This document shows, in pieces, positions 45,981 through 59,900 of a stretch of 64,000 nt of DNA. The DNA comes from Amyelois transitella (lineage: Eukaryota > Arthropoda > Insecta > Lepidoptera > Pyralidae), in assembly GCF_032362555.1 (NCBI RefSeq), contig NC_083532.1:3485001-3549000 (forward strand), in the 5' to 3' direction. How positions within the stretch are numbered: the stretch's first letter is position 1; every line of letters begins with the position of its first letter. The notes under the pieces were generated by a model that was given only the letters and a program-made list of their open reading frames with translations, searched no databases and was not told the DNA's origin. A program made the position numbers and the translations under genes.

Positions 45981-48900
45981 GAACGAAATCGTCACGTCAA
46001 TTTGAAACGCGGGCCGGCGCACGAAAAACTCCGCCGCCGCTCCGCAGTGTGACGACTTTGAAGTGTTTCCTGTATTACAAGTTAGTGCGGGCCCGTTTTT
46101 AAACTGCTCTAGCGTAGTAGCCGACCTGCTTTACTTTAGTGATGCATACTGAAAACCTTTAATATGAAAATATATTCTACCAACCATGTAAAACACATAT
46201 CAAGAACCACAAAGCTGCTGAGAGTCGAACCTAAGATCAGCGTGATATCTGCGCCAACGCGGCTTCCAAAAGCAAAGTTGTGAAGTACCACTAAATTGTG
46301 TTTCGAATAATTGTACTCAAAGTGTGAGTTGTACAATTTGTAACAAAAAGGGTGTATCTATATTTTTAAGAGGTTACTTATCAGTGCGAACTACTTTGTC
46401 CATGGTATATAGGGCGAAATAAAAAAGAAATAAAGTCTCTGTCTATCCAGTGAAAATTAATAATTTTTTATTGGCATTATTTATGTGGACAAAAACCTAA
46501 GTTGTGTTAGCCTCAAATAAAGAGACTTGTCAAACTCAATGATACTATGTTTTATAAAAAAGATCAGAAAAAAAAATTTTTATTATCCGACCGAGGATCG
46601 GTTCATACCGCTATCATTATGGATATATCCCTATTTGTTATATCCTTTTATTAATCTAATGATAATAATATGTATAATTAAAAAGCAATAAAACGTATTC
46701 CTCAATATATGTAAATATAAGCTTTCGAGACTGAATTTAAGTACTGAGCATGTGATTACTAAAACATTGAGAGAAAATAGATTAAATTTAGTTCCTCGAT
46801 ACACTTAGATATTAGGGAATGTAAAACTGTTGGTCCACGTGTATTTTTTGTACATCGATAAAGTTGAAAATTTCTTATTATATAGTACATATATATATAT
46901 TTATTATATACATAGTTGTATATTTAGCGTTATGAGCCAAAATCGTTCGAAATTGAGAGGGGAGGTGCGGGGGGGGGTAATGGACGCTATCATTACCACG
47001 GGTACACTTCAATGATTCTGAATAAAGATTAACCAAATTATTTTTAGGGCACATGCGCCCCTCGCTTCGGGCCGTATGCATAGTTGTCTCTGTAGTGTTA
47101 AGAAAAAGGATAGTTTGATTTTTATGCTATTGCCTATAAAAAAAAATTAAAATATGGCATAGAAAAAAAAAAATTTTTTTTTTGCCCTTAAAATAGTAAA
47201 ATTTTGTGGGTCCTATGTTATAAACGTATGATATTTATTAGTAATATATTTATTGTAATTACGTATCGTGTAAACGTTTCAGCTTCTCTCGTGTTTAACC
47301 AATCGATATATTACTGTCAAATATTATATAGAACCACGTGACCAACCTGAAATCGGCGCAACACAGTATAAAAAAATTGTATAATAGTAAAAAAAAAATT
47401 GTAAAACGTACGTGTCGCGTCCGATTTTTTTGGTGTTATGCTGTATAAATAGCGGTGAGATTTGAATGTGTAATTATTAATTTTTTTTTTTATAAACGGG
47501 GCTGGCGTAGGTCAAGGTATGTTTTAATCTCTAGCCGGTCCGTGTATCTCTTTTAATGTGACAGGCCCTTTGATACAATAACAATGGCTGATCATTAATA
47601 CACGCTTTTACGGTCGTCAAGAAATGGAGAGCGGTGATTGGTAGATTTAGTGGCGAATAGTCGTAAATCTTTGATTGCGCGATTTTTGACTGATATCGTC
47701 GCGTGATTGGTTGTTATGAATTGTGGGGTAGAGATGTCACCACACTTCCTTACGGTGTAAAACATTTTATTATCATTTAAATTAGGATTATTAGGTTTTT
47801 TTTTATGGAATGACACCACCGGACAGCCTTTGCAGACGAACACCGCAAATAAAAGCTTTGTCGTATCGTTTCAGGGACCTGTCACATTAGTTGTCGCTGG
47901 TTTTTCATATATTAGTTTCAATATAAACCAGTAGTCACTTTAGTCCGACTAAACAATATATAAACAAGCACATAGTTCGTGTAATAGCAACTATTTTTAT
48001 ACTCCTACTGTACTATGTGTGAAATCTGATATACCTATATATTTTTAGTCGACTAAACCGCTCGTAAGAGTAAGATATTTTTTACTATAACATATTGTTG
48101 TTCTAGATTTATTTATATGACAAATAGGAATAAAATAATGAAATGAATGAAGACTTGTGATTGATAAGAACAAATGATAAATTAAAAAAATGAGGTTGTG
48201 CTTTTTTTGATTTGAACAGATAAAAATTCAGTCGAAAAGCACACTTGCTTTAAAAAAAATAGTTTTCTCCGAATGGGATAGTTAGCTCTTTCCGTCGCAT
48301 ACACGGAATAATTTAAATATAGAAAGAAAAAAAATGGGACGGAAATATCTTTCGTCACGTAATAAGTAATTTAATTTTAAATAGCCAGTAAGTTTTTGTT
48401 ATAGAAAACAAATCCTGTTAATTTCTGTTTAGGGTTAATTAAAAAAAACAATAGGTCAATTTGATGCATTGTTGCCGCAATAATAATTTCACATTTGCCC
48501 AACTTTTTTGACGTTGCACTTTTCAGCCAATCACAATCAATATAATTTTCTGTTTGCTGATTGGTTATGTACTTCAAAGTGAACGAGAATGTTGAAATCT
48601 TCGATGACGTCATTAGCATAGTTCTTTTGTTATTTAAAACAATAAAATATTGCATTACTTTACCGCACCTTACCTCGTTTTTTCAAAGCATTTTTTAGTT
48701 TGAATATCTCTTAATCGTCCTGTATGTTTATAACCTATTATACTAATGCTGTAAGAAATATCGGCCACGTTTCTTAATGAAAACATATGTGATATATATT
48801 AAAAAAATAATTAAAAATTCGACTCTGTACGAAACAGTTGTATCAAAAACATTGTTGTATATAAATATGTATAATGTTACGAACTGAACTCTTTCATTTC

Positions 48901-50049
48901 ATAATCATACGACCGCATATTCATTAATTTGAATGTACCATTTATAATTTCGCGCGGAATGTTCAAAAGGTAGTCTTGAGAGTTCACGGCAAGCCAGCGA
49001 AGTGACATCTACCCTGTAATTTTCTATCTGTAGAGCTAGTTTTTCAAAATAGGCCATTATAATATACTTATATTTATTATAAAAAGAAAAATATGTTTGT
49101 CAATGGCGACTTTTCCGCTACTACATTACTTTTGGTTTTGGTTTTTGGCCGCATTGCGACTTACCTGCTGTAAAAATAACCCTTAGTATAATTGTGTATA
49201 AAAGATTACACGCAGTTCATGTTATTAAAAGTGATTTTCATAGTTATTCGATTAATGGATATGTTGGTCACGGTGCGTATAGTACTTGTTTTTTTAAATT
49301 GTTATGACATGTTGAAATATCAGTAATTCGCAATGTCAGTCAATAAAACGCAAAAATAATGAGAATTTTCTTTTTATTTTTCTCCTGAAATTTGAAAGCA
49401 CTGCCCGTTGAGTTGATTGCTGACTGATGCTCTTACGGTGATGGAAAACATCTTTAGGAAAACCTGCACATTGTAACTGTGAACCATGATCCAAGCTGGG
49501 TAAGGTTCCCCTGAAATGGTCGGACGGGATTTCTCGTAAAAATCTTATAAAATCTAGACGGACCCTGAGTTCACTACTGATAGGTGAAGACTAACTGGGT
49601 CTTCTGTTTATCTCTTTTCTAAAGGAGAGCCCTGATGAAATATGCCTATCGGGAATTACACATTGATTGATATCAAAGTACATATAACCACGTGGCCCCT
49701 CCAACCGCCCCGCTAGGGTGGGTAAAGTGGGACGCCTTATTCCAGCCAGAGGTATGTAATAAAAAAAAGTATATCATTTGTTTGTTTCGTACGGAAAAGA
49801 ATCAAGCCTCGTTCACCATTCACCATATACCACATGACAAGAATATTGTGAAAGGATTACTAAGGACTGACTGGGCTCACGAGGTAACCGTCATATTATG
49901 GGATGTATATTCTACGATCATGCGATAGTAGTATCCGCAAATGGTATAATAACCAAGAGTCACGACCAACATCACCAGGTTTCTTTCTCGTAGGCCTTCA
50001 GGTAGCGTTTATGTAAGTACATAATCAGTTGGTCCACAAGGAAAACGTG

Positions 50050-50055
50050 AATAAA
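50050..50055 (+). terminator. Candidate plus-strand polyadenylation signal
   Basis: An AATAAA followed by a T-rich stretch. It lies 134 bases from the facing minus-strand signal at 50184. Confidence 0.25.
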
Positions 50056-50183
50056 CTCCTATTATTTAATTTTGCATAGGTTTTATTATAATCAAGGTCC
50101 TAGGTAATATTAATATAAAGCTTTATTATCAAGACGAGGAGGCGAGTAAGAAATAAAACAAGCAAATGAAACAGAATCGTCGC

Positions 50184-50189
50184 TTTATT
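50184..50189 (-). terminator. Candidate minus-strand polyadenylation signal
   Basis: AATAAAGCGACG on the minus strand at the end of a long AT-rich tract that continues from the stop codon at 56901. If used, the 3' UTR would be about 6.7 kb. Confidence 0.3.
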
Positions 50190-53100
50190 CAGCAATTTCC
50201 AGTTGAAAAAAAAATATCAACAAAACTACACTTGAAATTCTGAACATGACTATTTTACAAACAATTTACAGCAATTTTTTTTATTTCATAATAAACGGAG
50301 TTTTTGACCGAACCCACGGAACGTTGTGAAAGCGTGATTTGACGCTGCTACAATAAAACTAAGGGTAAAAAAAGTAATATTTACAAGAAAATAAGGTACT
50401 ACATCGTACTTGCAATGAGACCACACATAGCGTAGACAAAAAATGATTTACGCCGCTCGCGCGGGTCCGGTCAACGACTCGGCATTGCCTAAACTAGAAA
50501 TCAGAAACTTATGAGGTACACTTGTTCCTAACCATTTTACTAAGCGTATGTTAACGGCCCCAAAAAAATGAGGCCTATTTTTTTTACATTTTTTCCCAAA
50601 TTTGCAGCCTTTTTGTACAGTATATGATACTTACTAATTATATATGTATACAGACATAGTTAAAACCGTTACATATTTTTTTTTGTTGCGAGATATTTTT
50701 CGTAGCACACATCTGAAATGCTATGAAAAAGATCCCACTGAATTTTTTAAACCTTGAAAAACAGGACATTTGCGTAAACACGACTCGATATATTTCGCAT
50801 AGCTTACTTAACCCGTGGCTTCTCTCGTAAATTTAGTAAAATTTTACAAACATTTACAAGAGATACCACGGATTATAGTTTCTAGTTACATTAAAATTCG
50901 TAATCACGATATTTTTGAACATTTTTATATTTTTCTGCAAAATATCTAATTGAGAAAGAAGTGAGTTGAACGGACAAAGATAAAATTTGAATTGGATCCC
51001 GAAAAAGAAACTACATTTTAACATCGTTTATCGTCAAATAAACAAAATGGCGGATTGTCTAACACCTGTTATGAGTACATTTAACGAAATAAAACAAAAT
51101 ATAGCTTTCGTTGAATTTAAGAAGGAATGTGCCAAATAATTAAAACAAATCTCTCTTTAATTATAATGAAATATAAAAATCGTTAGACATTCCGCATCTT
51201 AACGTTGGTAAAATCACATTATTAAACACTATCTACATGGTGCCTACAAGTATTTAATATTTTAATGGACACACTCCTAAGAATCTACGTTAAATACCAA
51301 TAATAATATAGACATTGTTACATTTTCTTGTGGTAATAACATTAAGCATTTTAATAAATCAATTTTGCCAGATGGTAAAGATCACTTGCGGTTTTTTCTT
51401 TTTATTTTCATCGTTATTTGAGAAATAAATATAAAAAATTTCTAAAAATATTCGGTTTAAGTATTATATTATTATTCTCACTTCTGCGTCATATTCAACA
51501 ACTATTCTTACATGTACAGTCGTACAGGAGAGACATCTAAAAGTTAAGTGTAGTTTCTTTAACAGTTTTTTCTTTATATCAATGGATAGTTAGAATCGAG
51601 TAGTAGGTATTTTTTTTTAATTTTTTTTTATAAATCAAGAGCTACATATTAATAATGCTACACTGTAGCAACAATTTTTTTTTAATTTTTATTTTTGTTT
51701 AGTTTTGGGTTTTATTTTTTATTCAAAAGCAAAACTGGTTATTACTGGGGTTCCCTACGAATTTTAAGGCGACTAATACATATTTTTTTTTTATTAAGCA
51801 GTTATTTAAAAACATACATTACAAATGTCTTTAAGTTTAACTGTTGATTATTATGAAGTTTTTTTATCATGTTACGTAAAAAATAATATTTTTGTTTCTT
51901 ATTATTGAAAATACCTACAAATCGTCCCTCCATCTTAATATGCGCAAATCTCATAAAGTTAACATTTAAAATTTCGAAAGTGTTCTTATTCTTAAGAAAT
52001 AATTTCTTTTTTTTTTTATTTTAATATTCTTTCGATGATCCCTAAAATTTATGCTGTTTTGCTTGTTTGGTTGCACGTTAAAATACGAACTACTAATTAA
52101 GTATTTCAAAATAAGCTTATTTGACTGTAGAGAAATTTACTATAATTGATTGGAACATAATGCAGGGTTCAGGCATTTCGTAGGAAATTTTACATTTTTT
52201 TTTTAATTTTAGTCCGTGTTTACTGGCAGATTATAAAAAGCCCGTTCGTTTTAAAACTAATTTACATGACTTATTTTACACTGGGTACGGCCAGCCCTCA
52301 TCAGAAAAAAAAACTAAGTTCTTTCCAGCCAGGTGATTAACAATATACACATAAAACTATATAATACACAATAATTAATGGTTATATTATACACAAAATT
52401 ACACATTTATATACCACCGTCGACGAAACTTAACGTAAATCTACAGAATGTTACTATTTTACGAGGTCAAATGCCAGATTCTTTGTCCCGTCGTAAGCAA
52501 AATGAGCGTCTATTCAGTGCCAAAGCTTCTTTTCAAAAAACATACACACATCACGTCTTTAACCTTTACGTGGTAGACAGAAATAATAATACGAGCCGTT
52601 ACATTAATTTTGAAAATTGATAACAATTTTATGTTAACATAATTACATATATGTAACTCGCAAAAGAACTTTGGATGAAAATAATCTCTTTTAAAAAAAC
52701 CGGCAAATTTTAATCGCCTTATTGTATTTTAGTCTCGAATGGAATCGATAAAACGCCTGTTTCCCATGGGGATAGGCAGAGACTATGATTTTCACTTGCG
52801 TCCTCTACGTCCTAATAAAGCTAATTTACGATCTGATACTAAATTGTCTGTCCTATCAAAACTTCAGTATCAGAAACCATTAGGCAATTATCGAAATTCA
52901 ACTTTTTATATCGTGTTGTGTATTTCCTATTTAAGAAAGAGACAGCGCTATTGGCGTTATTGACACTCGTCAGTTAGAAAAATATTAACTATGTCACAGC
53001 CACTAAAAATAACATTTTATATTCCTTACAGCGTATGTTTCTTACTGTTTTAATTAGAAAGTATTTTTTATATTTCTGTCCATTTCTCAGCGCATTAGTA

Positions 53101-54384
53101 AGATACGCGCAAACCATAATTACCATTTTGTATGAAACGGCAGTTTTAATATTTTTGGGTCAACAAAACAATTGACTAAAGAAACTTTAAGTGCAAATAA
53201 ATTTAGACAGTAATGATGAAGTATATGAATTAAACTAAGATTAATATTAACACAGGAAGCGTGTTTTCCGTTTGAATCTTGTTGAAATGAGCATAAAGAC
53301 TAAATAACATTAGTTCAATTTAAATTTCCTATTTTAATATCTGAAACAAAATTTCAGAAAATTGAAGAAACTAACTTATCCATGTTCGGATGAAATATTT
53401 GTAAAGATTTTATTTCCAAAAAATAGCAGTTATTTTTGTCCAAAGAATACAATCACATTCTAAAGTTACTTTATTCGCATCAGAATAATGAAATTCGTAC
53501 AAGATTTTACTAAAACACATTAGACGAGTTAATCAAAAGTACACACGCATTGCGTGTATTTCAATAAAACCTAATAATTTTTGCCGACACAAAAATAATA
53601 ATACCCTTTTCTTAGTAGTACATATTTATATAGTGTTGTATCATCATATTCATAATTTTTTATATATGATCGTGGACTAAATAATTTGACTTGTTTTTTT
53701 TTAAATAATTTTGAATAATCGTCATGGCCAACAATTCAAACGCGTCCTATCCGGACCCCAGGGTCCTGTGACCACATCGAGACAGCGAGGTTATCATTGC
53801 CAAAATATTATGTCTCATTAACTATGAGATGACCAAAAATTGAGAGACAGGACATATGTCATATATGTGATCTCCGTGGCCCAGTTCAATAGATGCTTAG
53901 AAAATTCCTAGACCAGATTAGATCATATTTTTTTTTAACAATATGATCGTATGACCCGCACCCACTCATAAAAATACCTTAAGCTAACAAGCGCTAACAT
54001 TGATGTTATTACATTTAAAATTTAATAATTTTTCATCATGAGTAGGTCCGAGCCCGTATCTGTTGCTTGTCAGAAATTTGAGGGGAATAGCAACCACGGA
54101 AATACATACAAGTTGGACGCCAAACTCCTAAATAAAAACACGCCATTTTGGTTCCACTCCTATTCCGAGAATTGTACCTCACTCTTTGGCTGAACGAAGT
54201 ATATCCGAGATAAATTACCACATCCGAGGTTCATTTTGATCAGGATGATTTTTTCAACACCAGTAAAATTTTATGATAACTTCAGTGCACCGCTATTATA
54301 AGTGGAGCAACTAGAGATATTTTTGAAGAGTCAATCACATTAATGTACTAAAATTTGACTGCTATTGAAAAAGTCACCCGTCAC

Positions 54385-54490
54385 GCGCTACGCCGTATTT
54401 ATCGCACGAAGAGCTATCGCCGTTTCGCTTTTTATTATGACGTGAAACGAGACAGCGATAGTTATTCGCGCGATAAAAACGGCGTAGCGC
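54385..54490. repeat. Compact imperfect inverted repeat
   Basis: GCGCTACGCCGTATTTATCG near 54385 pairs with CGATAAAAACGGCGTAGCGC ending at 54490. Pairing continues inwards with some mismatches (CTATCGCCGTTTCG against CGAGACAGCGATAG type segments). It is unusually GC-rich for its surroundings. Confidence 0.7.
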
Positions 54491-56638
54491 TTGCGATGCT
54501 ACGGTGTTTGGTTCAAGTCCTTTTAGATTGCAATTACTAGTGAACGTGTGATTCTGTCCATCAAAATCAAGTAATGAACACAGCGTTAAAAAGAATTTTC
54601 TTAGGCGTGTCGATTATCATTGTGGACTATTTTTTGACACACACGCATAACATCTTTATCCGTGACGGAATAGACAGAGCCAATATTCACATGTTCGGCT
54701 TTTTAACGTCAAAAATATTTCGTATTACTTTTTATTCCTTCTTGATTCTAAAACCCCTTTTTACATTTATTTTGTCTTAAAATGTACAATATTCAGTGTT
54801 TCCATTATTTTTTACTGTTTTTTGTATTTTTTTTTAATATTTTCATAAAACGAAAAACATAGCTAAATTATTATGCTTTGTTCTCATTTACATTTTAAGA
54901 CATCGACAGCGTAAGCAAATATCAAAGCTACGGAATATTTATTGTTAAAACTAGACGACAATATTATACACGTAATAATAATTACTTGTAGGTTCCACAA
55001 ATTTTGATTAAAAAAAATTACAATTATTTGTATTTTTTTTACTTTTTAACATTTCATTTGTTTCAATAAAGATTATTATAGAATAAAAACTGCTTCTTTT
55101 GGCAAACAATGGTTTTGAAACTAAACATAGATACAGCATCCGGCATATAACTTGAACCTAAAATTTAGTAACAATTTTTCATATAAAAATTCTTCTGCGC
55201 AGCGACCATAGAGTAGAATTTCGGTTCAACTTACGCGCCGGACACTGTATTTCCAATATATAATATATGTATATAAGTATTTTCAATCATATCCCACACA
55301 TAGGCATAAACCACAAAGAAAACACGGTAAGAATCCTGCATTTTTTTTTCCTTTACAATGCGCTTTTCTGTGTAGTTTGTGCCTTAGAAATTGATAAGAT
55401 CTAAATAGGTGTACAAAAATATTCTTTAGACGATTCTCACTTGATGACTGATAACGCTGCTGACGCGACAGTATGAATATGACGCGGTAGATTAATTAAA
55501 TCCAATTTAGTATAACATCTTAATACAGCATGAGCAAAAACACTATTTAATAAAAATTGCATTGAAGTTATGGCAGAAAATAAGTTTCACGGAACGTTAT
55601 AATATAATAGAACATATTTGGAATAAAAATGCAAATTACTTGACGTGACAATATGTATGTATGTATGTATGCAAATTACTTACTACTTGTTAGACTACAT
55701 AGACATCGTGTGAGAAAATCCTTTACAAAGAATTGATTGTAGGTACTATTTGCACTCAGCTCTAAAATATATTTAAATTAAGAACTCAACATTTCGCTAT
55801 TTAAATTTAAAACTGATTTCTTCTATCAATTTTAAATCCGTGATTATAAATACGTCCAGTTTTAACAATAGAACGATAATACAATGTCATAACCATAGAT
55901 ATTTTTTTTTAATTTATTTTTTTTATCAGCGACGCAGTGTTTCCCGCGCCGCCGCCATTTTGTGGGCGAAAATTAAAATGGCGACTCAAACAAGGTTACG
56001 AAAAATAAAGAAATTAAATTAAGTTTCATAATTCTTTAATATCACATTTGAATGCAACTAATTGTTAAATTCACAATACATTACACATTTAATGGGATCG
56101 TAACGTGCTCGTCATTTGTGGGATGATGGAATCAATTACAGATGAAAAGGGATGTTCATTTATGTTCGGCAAAGGGAGGACTTCTAATAGTAGGTTATAT
56201 TAAAAAAAAAACATTACTTCCCGTAAAGTTTCTTACTTCACAGAGTGCTCTTAGGCTTTGAAACTAATATTTACCATTTCTAATAATTGGATAAATGCCC
56301 AAAAAATGATGATGATGAACACGCAGTTGATAAAATTAAGATAATATTATTTAAAATATGTTTGTATTCTAATCAGGCCCATAGTGACTCACAATATTGG
56401 TTTCAGATTAGTATTAATAGTAGACAAAATGAAAGGTTAAAAAAAATTGAGCTTAAAAATTATTTCAAAGCATGTTTGTAATTTTATGTGTAAAAATAAA
56501 CATATTCAAACCAAAACCAGAGAGAGGGTAAGTATTCTATGCCGTTTAATACCAGATAGACCTTTAATTTTTCTGCTATTTTTTCCTGTAAAGAAATTTA
56601 ATAAAAACTAAGAATCTTCTATAAAAAAATCTATCATC

Positions 56639-56720
56639 AAGCCAAAAAGCTGAACGTGGCCTATCAGTCTTCAAGACTGTCAGCTCCGTCTTCCCCGAAA
56701 CGGACATTGACGTGACTAAT
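56639..56720 (-). repeat. Family A fragment
   Basis: It has AAGCCAAAAAGCTGAACGTG to GACATTGACGTGAC. It marks the edge of the repeat-poor block. Confidence 0.65.
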
Positions 56721-56900
56721 AAATCATAATCGCCAAAACCACATCAACCAAAATCGAAATCCCACCAAGCCAAACGCAAAAATCCTTTCATCTGTAACGG
56801 ACTCAAAACGTAGCATCCCCCTGCTGCCCCCAAAAAAACAATGAAACACCGAGATCCCCCCGCTGCCCCCGGAACACTAGCCGGCGCGCGCGGGGCGGTG

Positions 56901-59900
56901 TCACGTGACCTCCATGAGCGCGTCCGCGGCGCGCCGCCGGCCCGCGCCCGGCTCGTCCTCGGCGGCCGGCGACGACGACGACGCGGCCGGCGCGCGCGCC
57001 TCCACCATCTCGCTGCAGGGGGAAACAAACACACGTTCCTAAACATGTTTATATATGTGTATATGCTGGTCTAGTAACGAAGAATGTATGCCAGCTGGTC
57101 CCTATAATTTGTAAAAGTCAATCAAAGTTATGGCAAATGAGCTTGGGATTCTTTCTTTAGGCGATGAGCTAGCACCAGTCACTAAATAAAAAAAAGAATA
57201 GGACCACTCTCTCTCGTTCCCATTGATGGCGTAAAAGGCGACTAAGGGATAGGCTTATAAACTTGGGATTCTTCTTTTAGGCGATGGACTAGCAACCTGT
57301 CACTATAATCTCAATTCCGTCATAAAGCCAAAAAGCTGAACGTGGCCTATCAGTCTTTTCAGGACTACAAGATATAGACGTGATTATATGTATGTATGTA
57401 TGTATTGTGTCAATAAAATGAAATATGGGGCTCTTCTTGTTAGCGATGTGCTAGCAACCTGCTGCTATGTGAATCTCATAAAAACTTGATATAAGTGATA
57501 CCATACAAAAGAAAATATATATATATATATATATATAAAAATACTCACGCCACGGGCACGGGCCGCGGCTGCGGAATGAGCCGCGCCTGCCGGCCCTTCA
57601 GCTGCGCCGTGGTGAACGCTATCGCCTGCACGTTGGCCGACAGCGGCTGCCCGCCGGGACCGGAAATGGCTATTTTCGGCCCGGCCCGCGGCAGCACTGT
57701 CGTTTTTTGCAGTAAATTCGCGACGACAGTGTTGGGCACCCGCGCTTCGGTCACTTGTAACGGTCTACTTTTCAATTGTATCTGTTGTCGCGGCGGCCGT
57801 ACGGGGAGTGTGGGTAAAGCGGCTCTGACTATCGCGCGCCCGTCTATACCTGAAAATTTATAGAGTAAATTTATTAATATAATAAGATGTAACCTAAACT
57901 AATAGACATACGATCGGTCGCGCAAATTTTGTCCGAAACACATAATTTTCGTTTGTTCGTTCGTTTAGTTTAATCACAATATAAGTTTTTAATACATAAT
58001 CATTTTTAATTTTAATAGTGTGGCATTCGGTACAGGAGAAAGTCACTATCAGTCTCTTTTGATATCATAAGGAGCAGTTTAGCAGAATTTTGCTAAATTT
58101 TCTTAAGTGGACTTCAATGTTTAAAACTATTATGACAATGTGAATTATTTTTAATATATTAATTTCATATCAGTTATTTTTAAATAACCAGCAATTTTAT
58201 TATTTTTTTTTTATTTCTAGCCAGTTTTGTTGAACTAAAATAAGGATATTTTTTTCTTTTCCAATAAATATACTGTCCGTACTTTATTTAATCCAAAAAG
58301 TTTTAATGCAATTCTCTGCTTAATTTATTTTATTCATCTTTTTTTTTCTGTAAAAAAAAAAACAAAAAAAAAAAAAAGCAACAACCCTCACCCAAGGAAA
58401 CCCGCTGCGGCTTACCCGCCGCGGGCAGCTCCCGCCGCCTGTCGTCGGGGCGGCGCGGCGGCGGCGGGCGCAGCACGTTGAGCAGGTGCGGGCCGCGCGC
58501 CAGCTGCCCGCCCTTGATCTCGAAGAACTGCGCCACGGAGCCCGGCGCCGCCTTCAGCCGCGCCTCGGCCAGCGGCGCCAGCGACACCACGGCGGGCGCG
58601 CGCCGCTGCAGCAGCTGCGCCTGCGCCGCCGACAGCGGCTGCGCGTGCAGCACCTTCAGCCGGCCCGGCACCGACAGCTTCACGCCGGCTGCAACCACGT
58701 GCTCATCGTGTACTTCGTGCGGACCACTCGCATCTCATTCCCTTGGATGTCGTTAAAGGCGACTAAGGGACAAACTTGAGATTCTTCTTTTAGGCGATGG
58801 GCTAGCAACCTGTCACTATTTGAATCTCAATTCTAGATATCATTGAGCCATACAACCGAAAGTGACCTATCAGTCTTTTCGGGGCCGTTTGCTCAGTCTG
58901 TTCCGCAAGGAATATTGACATTATTGTAATGTATCTATATAATTAAGTAGAAATGACGTGATTAAAGTGTTTGTTAGCATTAGTTTAGATACTTGACACT
59001 AGATGGCGCTGTGCCGTATAGGAACTCGCTATTGTTGTTCGCTGTTAAATAAAACGATAAAACAAAAATGGTCTTTTTATAAAGAACTTCGAAAAGAATC
59101 AGTGCAGTGTTTAAGTGACTCCCTCAATCGGTAAGGTGTGAAAAGTGTTAAATACAAACACCAGAAACATTTTTTTAAATATTATTGTTATAAAAATCCA
59201 AAATTTTTGTTATAAAAATTTTCAAGCACCGACGTAACGACCAGGCCAAAAAGATGAAGAAAACGCTGCAGTGCAGTTTGTTACCGCTTCTTCTGCACTG
59301 ACGCTTAGGAACCGACAACTAAGCTTAGTTTCAAATAATTTATTTCACGTCAAACCAAAAGATAATGACAATAATATTGTAGGGGCAAACGTTTAATGTG
59401 CTTAGGTAGCATAAAAATCTAGACTAGTCGTTTCCACATGTAACGATTCAGTCATCCCGCAACGTGCAGTTCTTGCGCACGTAACACAGTAAATAATATT
59501 TCTTATATTACCTATTACCGATCATCCAGTTAGCTTAATACCCGCACACTAAACTCTACAATATATTAAGTGATTTTTTTTTTTGGACAAATTACACAGA
59601 TTGAGTTAGCCTCGAAGTAAGTTCGAAACTTGTGTTACGAGATACTAACACAACGATACTATATTTTATTATAAATACTTATATAGATAAACATCCAAGA
59701 CCCAGGCCGAACAGAGAAAGTTCGTTTCTCATCATGCCCCGGCCGGGATTCGAACCCGGGACCTCCGGTGACACAGACAAGCGTACTACCACTGCGCCAC
59801 AGAGGCCGATGATATTGAAACGTCACATAATTTCCAAAGTTTGCATTAACAATGTTCATCACATCTAGAGGGTTGCCATCTCAAAAATTTGGAAAACCGG

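Larger units (their letters stand above)
39419..50055 (+). other. CycT: AT-rich, repeat-poor region after Cyclin T; possible very long 3' UTR
   Basis: No exon was found. The sequence is rich in A/T runs and lacks the 260-bp repeat that recurs every 1-2 kb elsewhere. Multiple AATAAA hexamers occur, for example near 42967 and at 50050. A moderately GC-rich patch lies at about 44200-44640. Treating the whole stretch as Cyclin T 3' UTR is an inference from composition only. Confidence 0.3.
50190..56900 (-). other. AT-rich region downstream of the unrecognised minus-strand gene
   Basis: No exon was found. Only short decayed scraps of the abundant repeat are visible (around 52545-52590, 54636-54690 and 56639-56720). 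A compact inverted repeat lies at 54385-54490 and a GC-richer patch near 55930-55990. Confidence 0.35.

Noticed and set aside
45760..46005. Basic 81-codon open frame (MPRKRNYAKKITCVRF)
   Set aside because: There is no family resemblance, splice context or partner, and it sits in AT-rich non-coding sequence. It could be chance.
49692..49928. 78-codon open frame
   Set aside because: It is isolated and has no recognisable domain or splice sites. It was not supported as a gene.
54355..54540. Plus-strand open frame of 61 codons
   Set aside because: It lies over the inverted repeat at 54385-54490, and coding is unlikely.
59735..59807. tRNA gene
   Set aside because: It has A- and B-box matches, but the acceptor-stem ends do not pair and a SINE body follows. 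It is a SINE head.
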